17,172 nt of DNA, taken from Clostridiales bacterium. Its GTDB lineage: Bacteria; Bacillota; Clostridia; Christensenellales; CAG-138. The stretch spans positions 1 through 17,172 of the forward strand of contig SFEL01000025.1 in assembly GCA_004557245.1 (NCBI GenBank), read 5' to 3'. Shown here one piece after another: positions 6,345 to 13,342 of this stretch. The stretch's first letter is position 1. Every line of letters starts with the position of its first letter. A program made the position numbers and the translations under genes. The notes under the pieces are model-generated. The model made no database searches, was not told the DNA's origin, and saw nothing but the letters and a program-made list of their open reading frames with translations.

Positions 6345-7241
6345 ATGGTACTGGCACTTCAAATTATCTTGGCCGTATGCTTCGTGGGCATAGCTGCTGA
6401 TCTGCTCATCGACATCAACAAGAACCACAAGGGCGAGGCTTCAAAGGCTGGCGGTAAGCTCTGGGCGCAGGGCCTGTTCGTAGGTGTTCTGGCTAACTTC
6501 CTGGACACCCTGGGCTGCGGTTCCTTTGCTCCTTCCACCTTCATGTACAAGGCCTTCAAGAACGTGGATGACATCAACATCCCCGGCACTCTGAACGTCG
6601 GCGATACCTTCCCCGTCATCTTCGAGGCTCTGATCTTCACCAACACCGTTGAATGCGAACCCATCTTCCTGGTAGCGATGTGCGTATCCGCCATGGTCGG
6701 TGCATATGCTATGGCCGAGATAATCACCAAGTGGGATGTTAACCAGATCCGTCTGTGGCTCGGCTGCGCGATGCTCGCGACTGCCGTTGTAATGGCCTGC
6801 AAGAACGCCGGCATTGGCCCCTTCGGCACCATCGGCGACGGTATTGGCTTCACCGTAGGCCAGTGGCAGTTCTGGGTAGCGGTTATCCTGAACTTCTTCT
6901 GGGGCGCTCTGATGGACGTTGGCTTCGGCCTCTACGCACCCTGCATGGCTACCTGCCTGCTGCTGGGCTGCTCCGGTTCCGTATGCTTCCCCGTGTTCAT
7001 GTCTTCCTGCGCTCTGCTCATGCCCGCTAACTCCATCGTGTTCATCAAGAAGTCCCGTTACGATGTAGTAGCTACTCTGGGCAACATGATCGGCGGTCTC
7101 GTGGGCGTATTCCTTGCTTGGAAGGTCATCACCAGCCTGCCCATGCACATCCTGATCTACGTAGTATGCGTAGTTCTTCTGTGGACCTCCTACAGCATAC
7201 TGTCCGCCCGCGCCAAGGACCTCAAGGCCAAGAAGGCGTAA
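6345..7241 (+). CDS. TauE/SafE-like membrane permease, likely highly expressed
   Basis: This 298-residue protein has about eight membrane helices in two similar halves. A motif block LDTLGCGSFAPSTFMYKAFK at 53-72 is followed by IPGTLNVGDTFPVIFEALIF. This resembles the TauE/SafE (DUF81-like) permease superfamily, whose members move organosulfur or small anionic compounds across the cytoplasmic membrane; the substrate here is unknown. Cysteines are unusually many (for example CMATCLLLGC). Codons are strongly biased to AAC, ATC, TTC and GGC, unlike the ATA-rich neighbours and like tuf, which points to high expression. It stands alone, with its own promoter and terminator. Confidence 0.7.
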   Translation: MVLALQIILAVCFVGIAADLLIDINKNHKGEASKAGGKLWAQGLFVGVLANFLDTLGCGSFAPSTFMYKAFKNVDDINIPGTLNVGDTFPVIFEALIFTNTVECEPIFLVAMCVSAMVGAYAMAEIITKWDVNQIRLWLGCAMLATAVVMACKNAGIGPFGTIGDGIGFTVGQWQFWVAVILNFFWGALMDVGFGLYAPCMATCLLLGCSGSVCFPVFMSSCALLMPANSIVFIKKSRYDVVATLGNMIGGLVGVFLAWKVITSLPMHILIYVVCVVLLWTSYSILSARAKDLKAKKA

Positions 7242-7262
7242 TAAGCCGGATCGCTTAATCAA

Positions 7263-7290
7263 AGGCTGTCCCGAAAGGGGCGGCCTTTTT
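7263..7290 (+). terminator. Rho-independent terminator after the permease
   Basis: AGGCTGTCCC pairs with GGGGCGGCCT (two G-U pairs) around a GAAA loop, followed by TTTT. It begins 21 bases past the stop codon. Confidence 0.85.
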
Positions 7291-7512
7291 CCGTACAGCG
7301 TATCATGCCACAAAGGGAATATTACAAAAGCTTACGTGGCGGAAAAACGGCGGGCAAAAGCCCGAAAACTCGTCAGTCTGCTGGAGGAAAAAGGCTTCTT
7401 ATAAGCATAAAGAAAAGTTGAGGGGCGCGATGAATGCAAAAATATGGACTATGACCGGTAAATGTGATAATATATTGATGTCCCTTTAACACACTTCTTT
7501 GGAGGATACAGA

Positions 7513-8040
7513 ATGTTTGAAAACGAATACAAAATGGACATAAGGCGCTATCAGCGCTGGACTACTCCGATATTTTATAAGGTGCTGAGCTTCTGGCCCT
7601 GGATGGTAATATTTCTGCTTGCTACAGTGGGCGCCATAGTGTTCTATCATAGAGATATGCCCTTGCGCTGGAAATCCCTTGCGCTGATGCTTATGCTGAT
7701 TAGCTTTTACCGCAGCATTCTGTTTCGCCCCATGCTGGCGGGCAAGCAGTTCAAGATGATGCGGGTGCAGAAGGGAAAGAAGTTCTGGAATTGCAAGGTT
7801 ATCGTAGGGAACACCATACGCCTCTTTGAGGACGGCGAATTCAGCAACGAGGTATTCTTCAAGCAGATAAAAAAGTTTGTGGAAGCCAAGAGTTACTTTG
7901 ACCTTGCCGTGGATAACGATTTTGTGCGCCTTGACAAGGCGGGCTTTACCAAGGGTACCCCGGAGGAGTTCAAGGAATGGATGCTTAAAGAGCATCCCGA
8001 GATTCCCTACGCAAGGGAAAAGAAGGAATTCGACAGGTAG
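7513..8040 (+). CDS. YcxB-like membrane protein
   Basis: This 175-residue protein has two membrane helices (about 26-45 and 54-70) followed by a C-terminal beta-rich domain with the YcxB-like pattern. The domain runs from FWNCKVIVGNTIRLFEDGEF, through a segment resembling the bacterial PH-like fold, to DNDFVRLDKAGFTKGTPEEF near the end. YcxB-like proteins are widespread in Firmicutes and uncharacterised. TTTGGAGGA lies 7-8 bases before the ATG. It appears monocistronic, with a strong terminator after it. The 222 bases upstream (7291-7512) hold no gene I can support, and no clear promoter beyond a possible extended -10 (TGTGATAAT) near 7464. Confidence 0.75.
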   Translation: MFENEYKMDIRRYQRWTTPIFYKVLSFWPWMVIFLLATVGAIVFYHRDMPLRWKSLALMLMLISFYRSILFRPMLAGKQFKMMRVQKGKKFWNCKVIVGNTIRLFEDGEFSNEVFFKQIKKFVEAKSYFDLAVDNDFVRLDKAGFTKGTPEEFKEWMLKEHPEIPYAREKKEFDR

Positions 8041-8049
8041 CCGATAGCT

Positions 8050-8076
8050 GCCGCCCACTTTGTGGGCGGCTTTTTT
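8050..8076 (+). terminator. Rho-independent terminator after the YcxB-like gene
   Basis: A perfect 9-bp stem (GCCGCCCAC / GTGGGCGGC) with a TTT loop is followed by six T. It lies 9 bases past the stop. Its end marks the last clear host sequence before the mobile element. Confidence 0.92.
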
Positions 8077-8086
8077 CTTATTTATA

Positions 8087-8408
8087 TATGCGAATGTGAT
8101 GAAGCTTATTGCAAATGTCAAGGTCGAATATGAACGAAGGCCATAGCGGAATTCAATGGTCAGATATGCAATTTACTGCAACCGCCATAAGCGCAAAAAA
8201 TAATGGCAATGAATTTTCGCTGCATATGGTTAGAAACATGACATTGAATATTCAGATGTTGAGAATAGGGGTAAAATGCCAAAAACTCCCCCTTTAAGGC
8301 AGATGGAATGTTGATAACTATGTTGAGAGTGTGGATATCTACCCTGAATATGCAGTGTATATACATATAAAACCATTCATTAGTCAACCTCGAATAAAGA
8401 ATGACGGC
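8087..8408. other. Left end of the element, non-coding, with two 10-bp palindromes
   Basis: No supported gene lies here. Perfect palindromes TGAATATTCA (8245-8254) and TGTATATACA (8356-8365) lie about 110 bases apart in AT-rich sequence. The recombinase stop is at 8409, so this stretch is the natural place for the left attachment site. Reading frames here (for example 8109-8297) have weak starts and no ribosome binding site. Confidence 0.45.
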
Positions 8409-10025
8409 TTATGCTTCGATATAACCGACGAAATTGTAGTAAATGTGAATGTCCCGTTCCTCGTGATCGTCCACGGTATAGCGTTCGCTGATCTCAATTT
8501 TCTGAATCAGCCGCACCAGCGTGGGACGGTCTAATTCTTCAAGCTGGGCGTAGTCCTGCATCATGTCCAGCCATGCGTCCACGGAGGACTCCGTTTCCCA
8601 GCTGGCGGCAAGTTGTCCGGTCAACTCCTTATAACGCTCCTGCTTTTCCCGACGTTCGGCTTCGTACTGGTTGAGAAGATTGACGCACAAGCTCTCCGGA
8701 ATGCGCCCCAAAACCTTATCCTCATAAGCTGACTGAATCAGCTTATCCAGCTCCGGGAGCCGTTTGCCGATGGCGTTCAGCTCTGCTTGCAGCGTTCGGG
8801 TGCGCTCCACGCTGGCGTTCTGTTCCCTCACTAAAAGCTGCGTCCTCAGCGTCTCACGGCTGTTCTGCGCCCACATCGCCTTGCAGCGAATGTCTGTCAT
8901 GACGATCTGCGTCAGCACCTTCTGGTTGATGTAGTGGGATGAACAGGCGTTTTTGCCGCCCGATGCGTAGCGGTTGCAGACATACGCCTTGTATTCCGGC
9001 TCCTTCGCGGAAACCTTTTTGCGATAGTCCCTCATATACCGCATGGACGATCCACAGTCCATACACCGCAGCAGACCGCCAAACAGGGCAATCGTGCCGC
9101 TCTTGCCGCTGCGCCCTCTCGCCGGGTGGTTGTCCATCCGCTGAACAGCGTCCCACGTTTCCTGTGAGATCAGCGGCTCATGGGTGTTTTCAACCTTGAT
9201 CCACTCGGATTCCGGTTTGCTAACCTGCTTGTGGTTCTTGTAGGACACCGTTCCGGTCTTATTCTGTACCATGTGACCGATATAGACCTCATTGCGGAGA
9301 ATGGTTTTGACCGTCACGTCGTTCCAGAACGGTGTCTCGCCCCGCAGATTTTCCCGCCCCTCTGCCATGTAGTAAAAGCTCCTTGGCGCAGGGACTTTTT
9401 CTGCGTTGAGCTGCAAGGCAATCTTGCGGAAGCCGTAGCCCTGCAAGCGCAGGTCAAAGATGTGCCGCACCACAGGAGCCGTCACGGGGTCGATCTCAAG
9501 AACGTGCTTGTCCGCTTCGCTTTTCTTATAACCGAGGGGCGCATAGCAGCCGACATACTTGCCGCTCTTGAACGTGGACAGCTTGACTGCCTTGATCTTG
9601 CTGCTGGTGTCCCGCGCATAGAGGTCATTCATCACATTTTTCAGAATGACCAGCATCTCGTTGTTCTTTCGGAGGGTGTCAACGCCATCATTCAGCGCGA
9701 TGAAACGGCAGCCGAGGGACGGAAACACAAAGTCCGTGTACTTACCCGCTTCGATGTAATCTCGACCGAGGCGCGATAGGTCTTTGCAGAGGACAAGATT
9801 GATCTTGTGATCCGTGGCATCCTGCACCAGCCGGTTCAGTCCCGGACGGTCGAAGGTCGTACCCGAAACGCCATCGTCACAGTAATAATCGTACAGCGTC
9901 CAACCCTGTTCCCGCACATAGCGGGAGAGCATTTCCTTTTGATTTTCTATGGACACGGATTCCCCGGCACGCTCATCGTCCCGGCTCAGCCGTGCGTAAA
10001 TACCAACGATATAGTTTTCCTGCAT
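8409..10025 (-). CDS. Large serine recombinase (TnpX/TndX-like site-specific integrase)
   Basis: The protein has 538 residues from the ATG at 10025, chosen because GGGAGG lies about 12 bases upstream; an upstream in-frame start at 10064 lacks one. Residues 5-150 form the resolvase catalytic domain: YARLSRDDE with Ser14 as nucleophile, and LVLCKDLSRLGRDYIEAGKY with the catalytic arginines. A recombinase domain follows (GYKKSEAD through ILRNEVYIGHMVQNKTGTVS). Then come the zinc beta-ribbon (CMDCGSSMRYM ... YVCNRYASGGKNACSSHYI) and a C-terminal coiled-coil. Such enzymes excise and integrate elements through a circular intermediate, often with a two-base GA core in the Tn4451/Tn5397 group. Transcription runs outward to the left end. 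Confidence 0.93.
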   Translation of the reverse strand: MQENYIVGIYARLSRDDERAGESVSIENQKEMLSRYVREQGWTLYDYYCDDGVSGTTFDRPGLNRLVQDATDHKINLVLCKDLSRLGRDYIEAGKYTDFVFPSLGCRFIALNDGVDTLRKNNEMLVILKNVMNDLYARDTSSKIKAVKLSTFKSGKYVGCYAPLGYKKSEADKHVLEIDPVTAPVVRHIFDLRLQGYGFRKIALQLNAEKVPAPRSFYYMAEGRENLRGETPFWNDVTVKTILRNEVYIGHMVQNKTGTVSYKNHKQVSKPESEWIKVENTHEPLISQETWDAVQRMDNHPARGRSGKSGTIALFGGLLRCMDCGSSMRYMRDYRKKVSAKEPEYKAYVCNRYASGGKNACSSHYINQKVLTQIVMTDIRCKAMWAQNSRETLRTQLLVREQNASVERTRTLQAELNAIGKRLPELDKLIQSAYEDKVLGRIPESLCVNLLNQYEAERREKQERYKELTGQLAASWETESSVDAWLDMMQDYAQLEELDRPTLVRLIQKIEISERYTVDDHEERDIHIYYNFVGYIEA

Positions 10026-10128
10026 TTTCTTATTTAACCTCCCGAAATGCAGTGCGTGATACAATCAGAAATCTACAAGGATTATACCACAGCACGGCTA
10101 TGGATTCCACTGGGCAATCTGCCGGGAT

Positions 10129-10317
10129 TCAGTTCTCCCGATTGACTTTTTCGAGGGAGAGAGCGTCCAGCACCTCGCCCATCTGCTGTTCTGCGACAAA
10201 AAAGCTGCGCACACGATACACAGTTCCGTCCTCCATCACCAGCTCCAACTGATCCGGCAGACGCAATTTCTTCTTCGCTTCGGGATGGTTCTCTTTGAGA
10301 GAATTATTTGTTTTCAT
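10129..10317 (-). CDS. Small protein upstream of the recombinase; possible directionality or accessory factor
   Basis: This 62-residue protein has a basic N-terminus (ENHPEAKKKLRL) and then a compact beta-like segment (QLELVMEDGTVYRVRSFFVA). GGAGG lies 10 bases before the ATG. The gene sits 103 bases upstream of the recombinase on the same strand, downstream of the LexA-box promoter, so both are probably one transcript. Small proteins in this position include TnpW-type proteins of Tn4451 relatives and recombination directionality factors, but I cannot match it to either with confidence. Confidence 0.6.
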   Translation of the reverse strand: MKTNNSLKENHPEAKKKLRLPDQLELVMEDGTVYRVRSFFVAEQQMGEVLDALSLEKVNREN

Positions 10318-10367
10318 ATTCGTATGTCCTCCGTAGTTTCGGGATGGCAGGTAGCACAGCCGATCAC

Positions 10368-10456
10368 CGCTGTCAAGGAATCGGCTTCGCCTCGCTGCGC
10401 GTCCTTGACAGCGATGCTCTGCTGCGCAGACAGGTAATCAAGGCGGCGATGCCGCC
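10368..10456 (-). promoter_or_regulatory. Two hairpins in the leader of the recombinase transcript
   Basis: A perfect 12-bp inverted repeat, CGCTGTCAAGGA at 10368-10379 and its complement at 10402-10413, encloses 22 bases. A second hairpin, GGCGGC/GCCGCC with a GAT loop, is at 10442-10456. Both lie between the predicted minus-strand transcription start (about 10504) and the small gene's ATG at 10317. The leader would be about 190 nt. Neither stem has a T-run after it, so attenuation is not obvious; control of translation or protein binding is possible. Confidence 0.45.
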
Positions 10457-10510
10457 ATTTGCCAATGAAAAATAGCTGCATTCCAAGGCTTTTTTCAATC
10501 TCTTATTCCA

Positions 10511-10539
10511 ATTATAACAAGAACAAACGTTCGAGTCAA
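10511..10539 (-). promoter_or_regulatory. LexA-box promoter driving the small gene and recombinase
   Basis: Read on the minus strand: TTGACT (10539-10534), 17 bases, TATAAT (10516-10511), which is nearly consensus for sigma-A. The spacer contains CGAACGTTTGTTC (10533-10521), with the core GAAC-N4-GTTC of the Gram-positive LexA/DinR box and one full CGAAC half-site. LexA bound here would block RNA polymerase, and DNA damage would release it. The next genes downstream are the 62-residue protein and the recombinase. This is a sequence reading, not a measured site. Confidence 0.75.
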
Positions 10540-10567
10540 TGCGATTATGAGAGGAAGAGCAAGCACA

Positions 10568-10587
10568 GCAAGTGTAGCTACACTTGC
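10568..10587. repeat. Perfect 20-bp palindrome
   Basis: GCAAGTGTAGCTACACTTGC is fully self-complementary. It lies 29 bases beyond the -35 of the LexA-box promoter, in the gap between the divergent recombinase and alkA units. A perfect palindrome without a loop suits a dimeric DNA-binding protein. An origin-of-transfer or recombinase accessory site are other options, none of which I can show. Confidence 0.6.
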
Positions 10588-10636
10588 GAAAAACGGCGTG
10601 GGTTGATCGGGATTTCCTTGCAGAGCAGCAAGCAAA

Positions 10637-10721
10637 TCCGGTGAGTACCCACACCGGAAAAACAGAGCGCTCCGGCTGACCACCGAAACGCCCTGTTTTT
10701 GTATTTTGGGATAATCCCAAA
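10637..10721. terminator. Hairpin cluster with a terminator-like stem before the alkA promoter
   Basis: Three inverted repeats follow one another: TCCGGTG/CACCGGA (10637-10643/10652-10658); AAAAACAG/CTGTTTTT (10658-10665/10693-10700), extended by GCG/CGC and ending in T's; and TTTGGGAT/ATCCCAAA around a single A (10705-10721). The middle one could stop plus-strand transcription entering from the left and insulate the alkA operon. The last could be an operator. Confidence 0.45.
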
Positions 10722-10757
10722 CCCTTTGGATAGCAGAAATTGAATTTCCATTTTTGC

Positions 10758-10787
10758 AAAGCATCTTGGACGAAAGCATGATATAAT
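10758..10787 (+). promoter_or_regulatory. alkA operon promoter with Ada-box-like direct repeat
   Basis: A perfect TATAAT (10782-10787) has no matching -35 at the proper distance, as expected for an activator-dependent promoter. Instead the heptamer AAAGCAT occurs twice, at 10758-10764 and 10773-10779 (15 bases start to start), across the -35 region. The Escherichia coli Ada box is AAAGCGCA, so these resemble binding sites for the AdaA regulator encoded in the operon. This is inference from similarity and position. Confidence 0.55.
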
Positions 10788-10813
10788 GCAGACAGTAAAG
10801 GGGATTTGTTCTC

Positions 10814-11449
10814 ATGTTTTTTCAATACGGTGATTGTGAAACGACATATTTAACGTCCAAAGACAAACGTCTTGGTTGGGCAATCCAGCAAATCGGTCAT
10901 ATCAACCGTGAAGTGGATTCCGATCTGTTTTCTGCTATTGTACATCATATCATCGGGCAGCAGATTTCAACAGCGGCACAGGCAACGATCTGGAGCCGCC
11001 TGCTGACCGCAGCCGGAACAGTAACAGCAGATTCATTGACTTCGCTGGGGCGTGACCGGCTTCAACAGATTGGAATGACCTACAAAAAAGCAGATTACAT
11101 GCTGGATTTTGCGAAGCAGGTGAAGAGCGGCACTTTGAATTTGGAACAACTCTGGAGTTTGAGTGATGAGGAAGTTATCCTGGAACTGACGAAACTCAAA
11201 GGTGTGGGTGTGTGGACAGCGGAAATGATTTTGACATTCTGTATGCAGCGACCGAATGTCGTGAGTTTTGGCGACCTTGCTATTCAGCGGGGCATGAGAA
11301 TGCTTTACCGTCACCGACAGATCGACAGGACAAAGTTTGAGCGCTATCAAAAACGCTACGCTCCGTATGGAACTGTTGCCGGCTTGTACCTCTGGGCGAT
11401 CGCTAGCGGTGCAATTCCAGAACTGACAGATCCTGCCGGAAAGAGGTAG
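10814..11449 (+). CDS. alkA: DNA-3-methyladenine glycosylase II (AlkA-type)
   Basis: This 211-residue protein belongs to the HhH-GPD glycosylase superfamily. IIGQQIS (47-52) is a family mark. The helix-hairpin-helix is LTKLKGVGVWTAEMILTF (125-142), and Asp154 in SFGDLAIQRG is the catalytic aspartate. The enzyme removes alkylated purines such as 3-methyladenine, starting base-excision repair. It lacks the extra N-terminal domain of E. coli AlkA, like short AlkA/Mag enzymes. AAAGGGG lies 10 bases before the ATG. It is the first gene of the cargo operon; the next gene starts 13 bases after its stop. Confidence 0.9.
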   Translation: MFFQYGDCETTYLTSKDKRLGWAIQQIGHINREVDSDLFSAIVHHIIGQQISTAAQATIWSRLLTAAGTVTADSLTSLGRDRLQQIGMTYKKADYMLDFAKQVKSGTLNLEQLWSLSDEEVILELTKLKGVGVWTAEMILTFCMQRPNVVSFGDLAIQRGMRMLYRHRQIDRTKFERYQKRYAPYGTVAGLYLWAIASGAIPELTDPAGKR

Positions 11450-11462
11450 AAAGGCATTTATC

Positions 11463-12179
11463 ATGTACTTATGGATCATCGCGGCGGTTGCCGCTTACTT
11501 TATTAAAGGTTTGTGCGGCTTTGCCAACACACTGGTATTCACGTCCATCCTGAGCTTCGGCGCGTCAAATGCCAATATTTCTCCCATTGACCTGCTGCTG
11601 GGCTATCCGACAAACCTGATTCTGACGTGGAAGAACCGAAAGAGCCTTGACCCAAAGGTGTATCTTCCGCTGGCAGCTTTGGTGCTGGCAGGCAGCATTC
11701 CCGGTGCGCTTTTGCTCAAAAATGTGGATGCCAGAGCCATCAAGTTGGTATTCGGCGTTGTGGTAGCAGTGTTTGGAGTGGAGCTGCTTTCGCGGGAGTA
11801 CCGCAAAAAGAAGGTTCGCTCGTCGAAGCTCGTGCTGGCGATCATCGGCGTGACGGCGGGCGTACTGTGCGGACTGTTCGGCGTGGGCGCGCTGCTTGCC
11901 GCCTATGTCAGCCGCGTGACCGAGGGTGGCGGTTCGTTCAAGGCAAACATCAGCGCGGTGTTTATCGTAGACAACACCTTCCGCATCGTTCTTTACAGCG
12001 CGTTAGGGCTTCTGACGCTGGACACCGTGAAGTCCGTTCTGTTACTGATTCCGTTTGCGCTTTTGGGGCTGTATGCGGGCATCAAATGCAGCAGCCGCAT
12101 GGATGAAAAGCTGGTCAGAAAGATCACTTCTGTTCTTCTGGTACTGTCCGGCATTTCGTTGATTCTGAAAAATTTATGA
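11463..12179 (+). CDS. TauE/SafE-family permease within the Ada operon
   Basis: This 238-residue protein has about eight membrane helices. The first half has AYFIKGLCGFANTLVFTSIL and DLLLGYPTNLIL; the second repeats the pattern in TAGVLCGLFGVGALLAAYVS and FIVDNTFRI. This two-half layout is typical of the TauE/SafE (sulfite/organosulfonate exporter) superfamily. Spacing is tight (13 bases after alkA, 13 before adaA), so it is part of the operon and not a chance neighbour. The substrate is unknown; export of a methylating compound or its sulfur-containing product is a speculation from context. It is not closely similar by eye to the host permease at 6345-7241. Confidence 0.85.
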   Translation: MYLWIIAAVAAYFIKGLCGFANTLVFTSILSFGASNANISPIDLLLGYPTNLILTWKNRKSLDPKVYLPLAALVLAGSIPGALLLKNVDARAIKLVFGVVVAVFGVELLSREYRKKKVRSSKLVLAIIGVTAGVLCGLFGVGALLAAYVSRVTEGGGSFKANISAVFIVDNTFRIVLYSALGLLTLDTVKSVLLLIPFALLGLYAGIKCSSRMDEKLVRKITSVLLVLSGISLILKNL

Positions 12180-12192
12180 GGAGTGTGAGCGT

Positions 12193-12720
12193 ATGACAGA
12201 ACCGGAAATGTGGGAAGCCGTGCAGCGCTCGGACGCAAGCTATGACGGGCTGTTCTTCTATGCGGTGAAAACGACGGGCATTTTCTGCCGCCCCTCCTGC
12301 AAATCAAAGCCGCCGAAGCGGGAAAATCTCTGCTATTTTGCATCCGGCGAAGAAGCCCGCGCCGCTGGGTTCCGCCCTTGTAAGCGCTGCCGCAGTGACC
12401 TCTTGGAGTACCAGCCCATGCGGGAGATCGCGGCGGAGATCAAGGCGCGGCTGGATAAGGCGTCATCTCTGGACGATGTGGGCTTGACGCCGCGGCGGAT
12501 GACGGATGTTTTCAAGCAGGAATACGGTGTGACTCCAAAGGAATATGCCGACTCACTCCGGCTGCGCACAGCAAAAGAAATGCTGGCAGGATCGCCGGAA
12601 AAGGTGATCGATGTTGCGTATCAGGCGGGCTTTTCCAGCCTTGCCGCGTTTAACCGTTTTTTCAAGCAACAGACCGGGCAAACGCCGACAGCGTATCGAA
12701 AGGAGCATCAAGTGCTATGA
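12193..12720 (+). CDS. adaA: AdaA-type methyl-phosphotriester-sensing AraC-family activator
   Basis: This 175-residue protein starts with the Ada metal-binding domain: FCRPSCKSK with Cys32 and Cys36, and RPCKRC with Cys63 and Cys66, bind zinc. Cys32 corresponds to the methyl-accepting cysteine of Ada (Cys38 in E. coli). An AraC-type DNA-binding half follows, with LTPRRMTDVFKQEYGVTPKE and VIDVAYQAGFSSLAAFNRFF. Methyl transfer from phosphotriesters converts the protein into an activator. It is shorter than the roughly 210 residues usual for AdaA; the loss appears to be in the first helix-turn-helix (SSLDDVGLTPRRM). GAGGAG lies 9 bases upstream. It overlaps the next gene by ATGA. Confidence 0.92.
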   Translation: MTEPEMWEAVQRSDASYDGLFFYAVKTTGIFCRPSCKSKPPKRENLCYFASGEEARAAGFRPCKRCRSDLLEYQPMREIAAEIKARLDKASSLDDVGLTPRRMTDVFKQEYGVTPKEYADSLRLRTAKEMLAGSPEKVIDVAYQAGFSSLAAFNRFFKQQTGQTPTAYRKEHQVL

Positions 12721-13178
12721 AGGGAACCGCTATTTATCCTTCGCCGGTGGGCGATATTCAACTGGACTGGGAGGACGGCGCGGTCACAGCGCTCAAAAAC
12801 GCAGATAGGGCCGCAAAAGCCGACGTGCCGAACGAGCTGACTCGACTGGTATTTCGGCAGTTGGACGAATATTTTGCAGGGACGCGCAAAGCGTTTGATT
12901 TTCCGTACCGGCTGCACGGAACGCCGTTTCAGGAACGCGTCTGGGCGGCACTGCGGGAGATCCCTTATGGCGAAACGCGCAGCTATAAAGACATTGCGGA
13001 AGCCATCGAACACCCGAAAGCATTCCGGGCAGTTGGCATGGCAAATCATGCAAATCCCATTTTTATCGCTATCCCATGCCATCGCGTCATTGGTGCAAGC
13101 GGATCGCTTGTCGGCTATGGCGGCGGGTTGGAAATGAAAAAAGCTCTTTTAGAGTTGGAGCGATCCAACAGGGAATGA
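12717..13178 (+). CDS. adaB: O6-methylguanine-DNA methyltransferase (AdaB/Ogt)
   Basis: This 153-residue protein has the conserved active site IPCHRVIG with Cys121 as methyl acceptor. Upstream is the DNA-binding stretch TPFQERVWAALREIPYGETRSYKDIA and the arginine-finger region FRAVGMANHANP. It repairs O6-methylguanine by suicidal transfer of the methyl group to the cysteine. The start codon overlaps the adaA stop (ATGA), so translation is coupled. The split adaA-adaB order is that of Bacillus subtilis and differs from the fused Ada of E. coli. It is the last gene of the operon. Confidence 0.95.
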   Translation: MKGTAIYPSPVGDIQLDWEDGAVTALKNADRAAKADVPNELTRLVFRQLDEYFAGTRKAFDFPYRLHGTPFQERVWAALREIPYGETRSYKDIAEAIEHPKAFRAVGMANHANPIFIAIPCHRVIGASGSLVGYGGGLEMKKALLELERSNRE

Positions 13179-13342
13179 GTTGAAAACGACTTTTATCTGC
13201 CTGATAAACTGCGTTCGTGCAGAGACGTGAAAATATACATTCTCATCTTTTTGCGTCGTTCTCAGGCGAAATAATCTTGAATTTTCGACCTTGAATCGCA
13301 TACAAATCCATCCTATCAGTCAGAAATGGGAGTAGGTATTCT

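Noticed and set aside
8109..8297. 62-codon frame in the left end of the element
   Set aside because: It has a TTG start, no ribosome binding site, and low-complexity residues.
10129..10317. Firm naming of the 62-residue protein as TnpW
   Set aside because: Position and size fit, but the residue pattern does not clearly match the TnpW family as I know it.
10373..10825. 150-codon minus-strand reading frame opposite the control region
   Set aside because: It covers the LexA-box promoter, several inverted repeats and the start of alkA, has no ribosome binding site, and its residues do not resemble a protein family.
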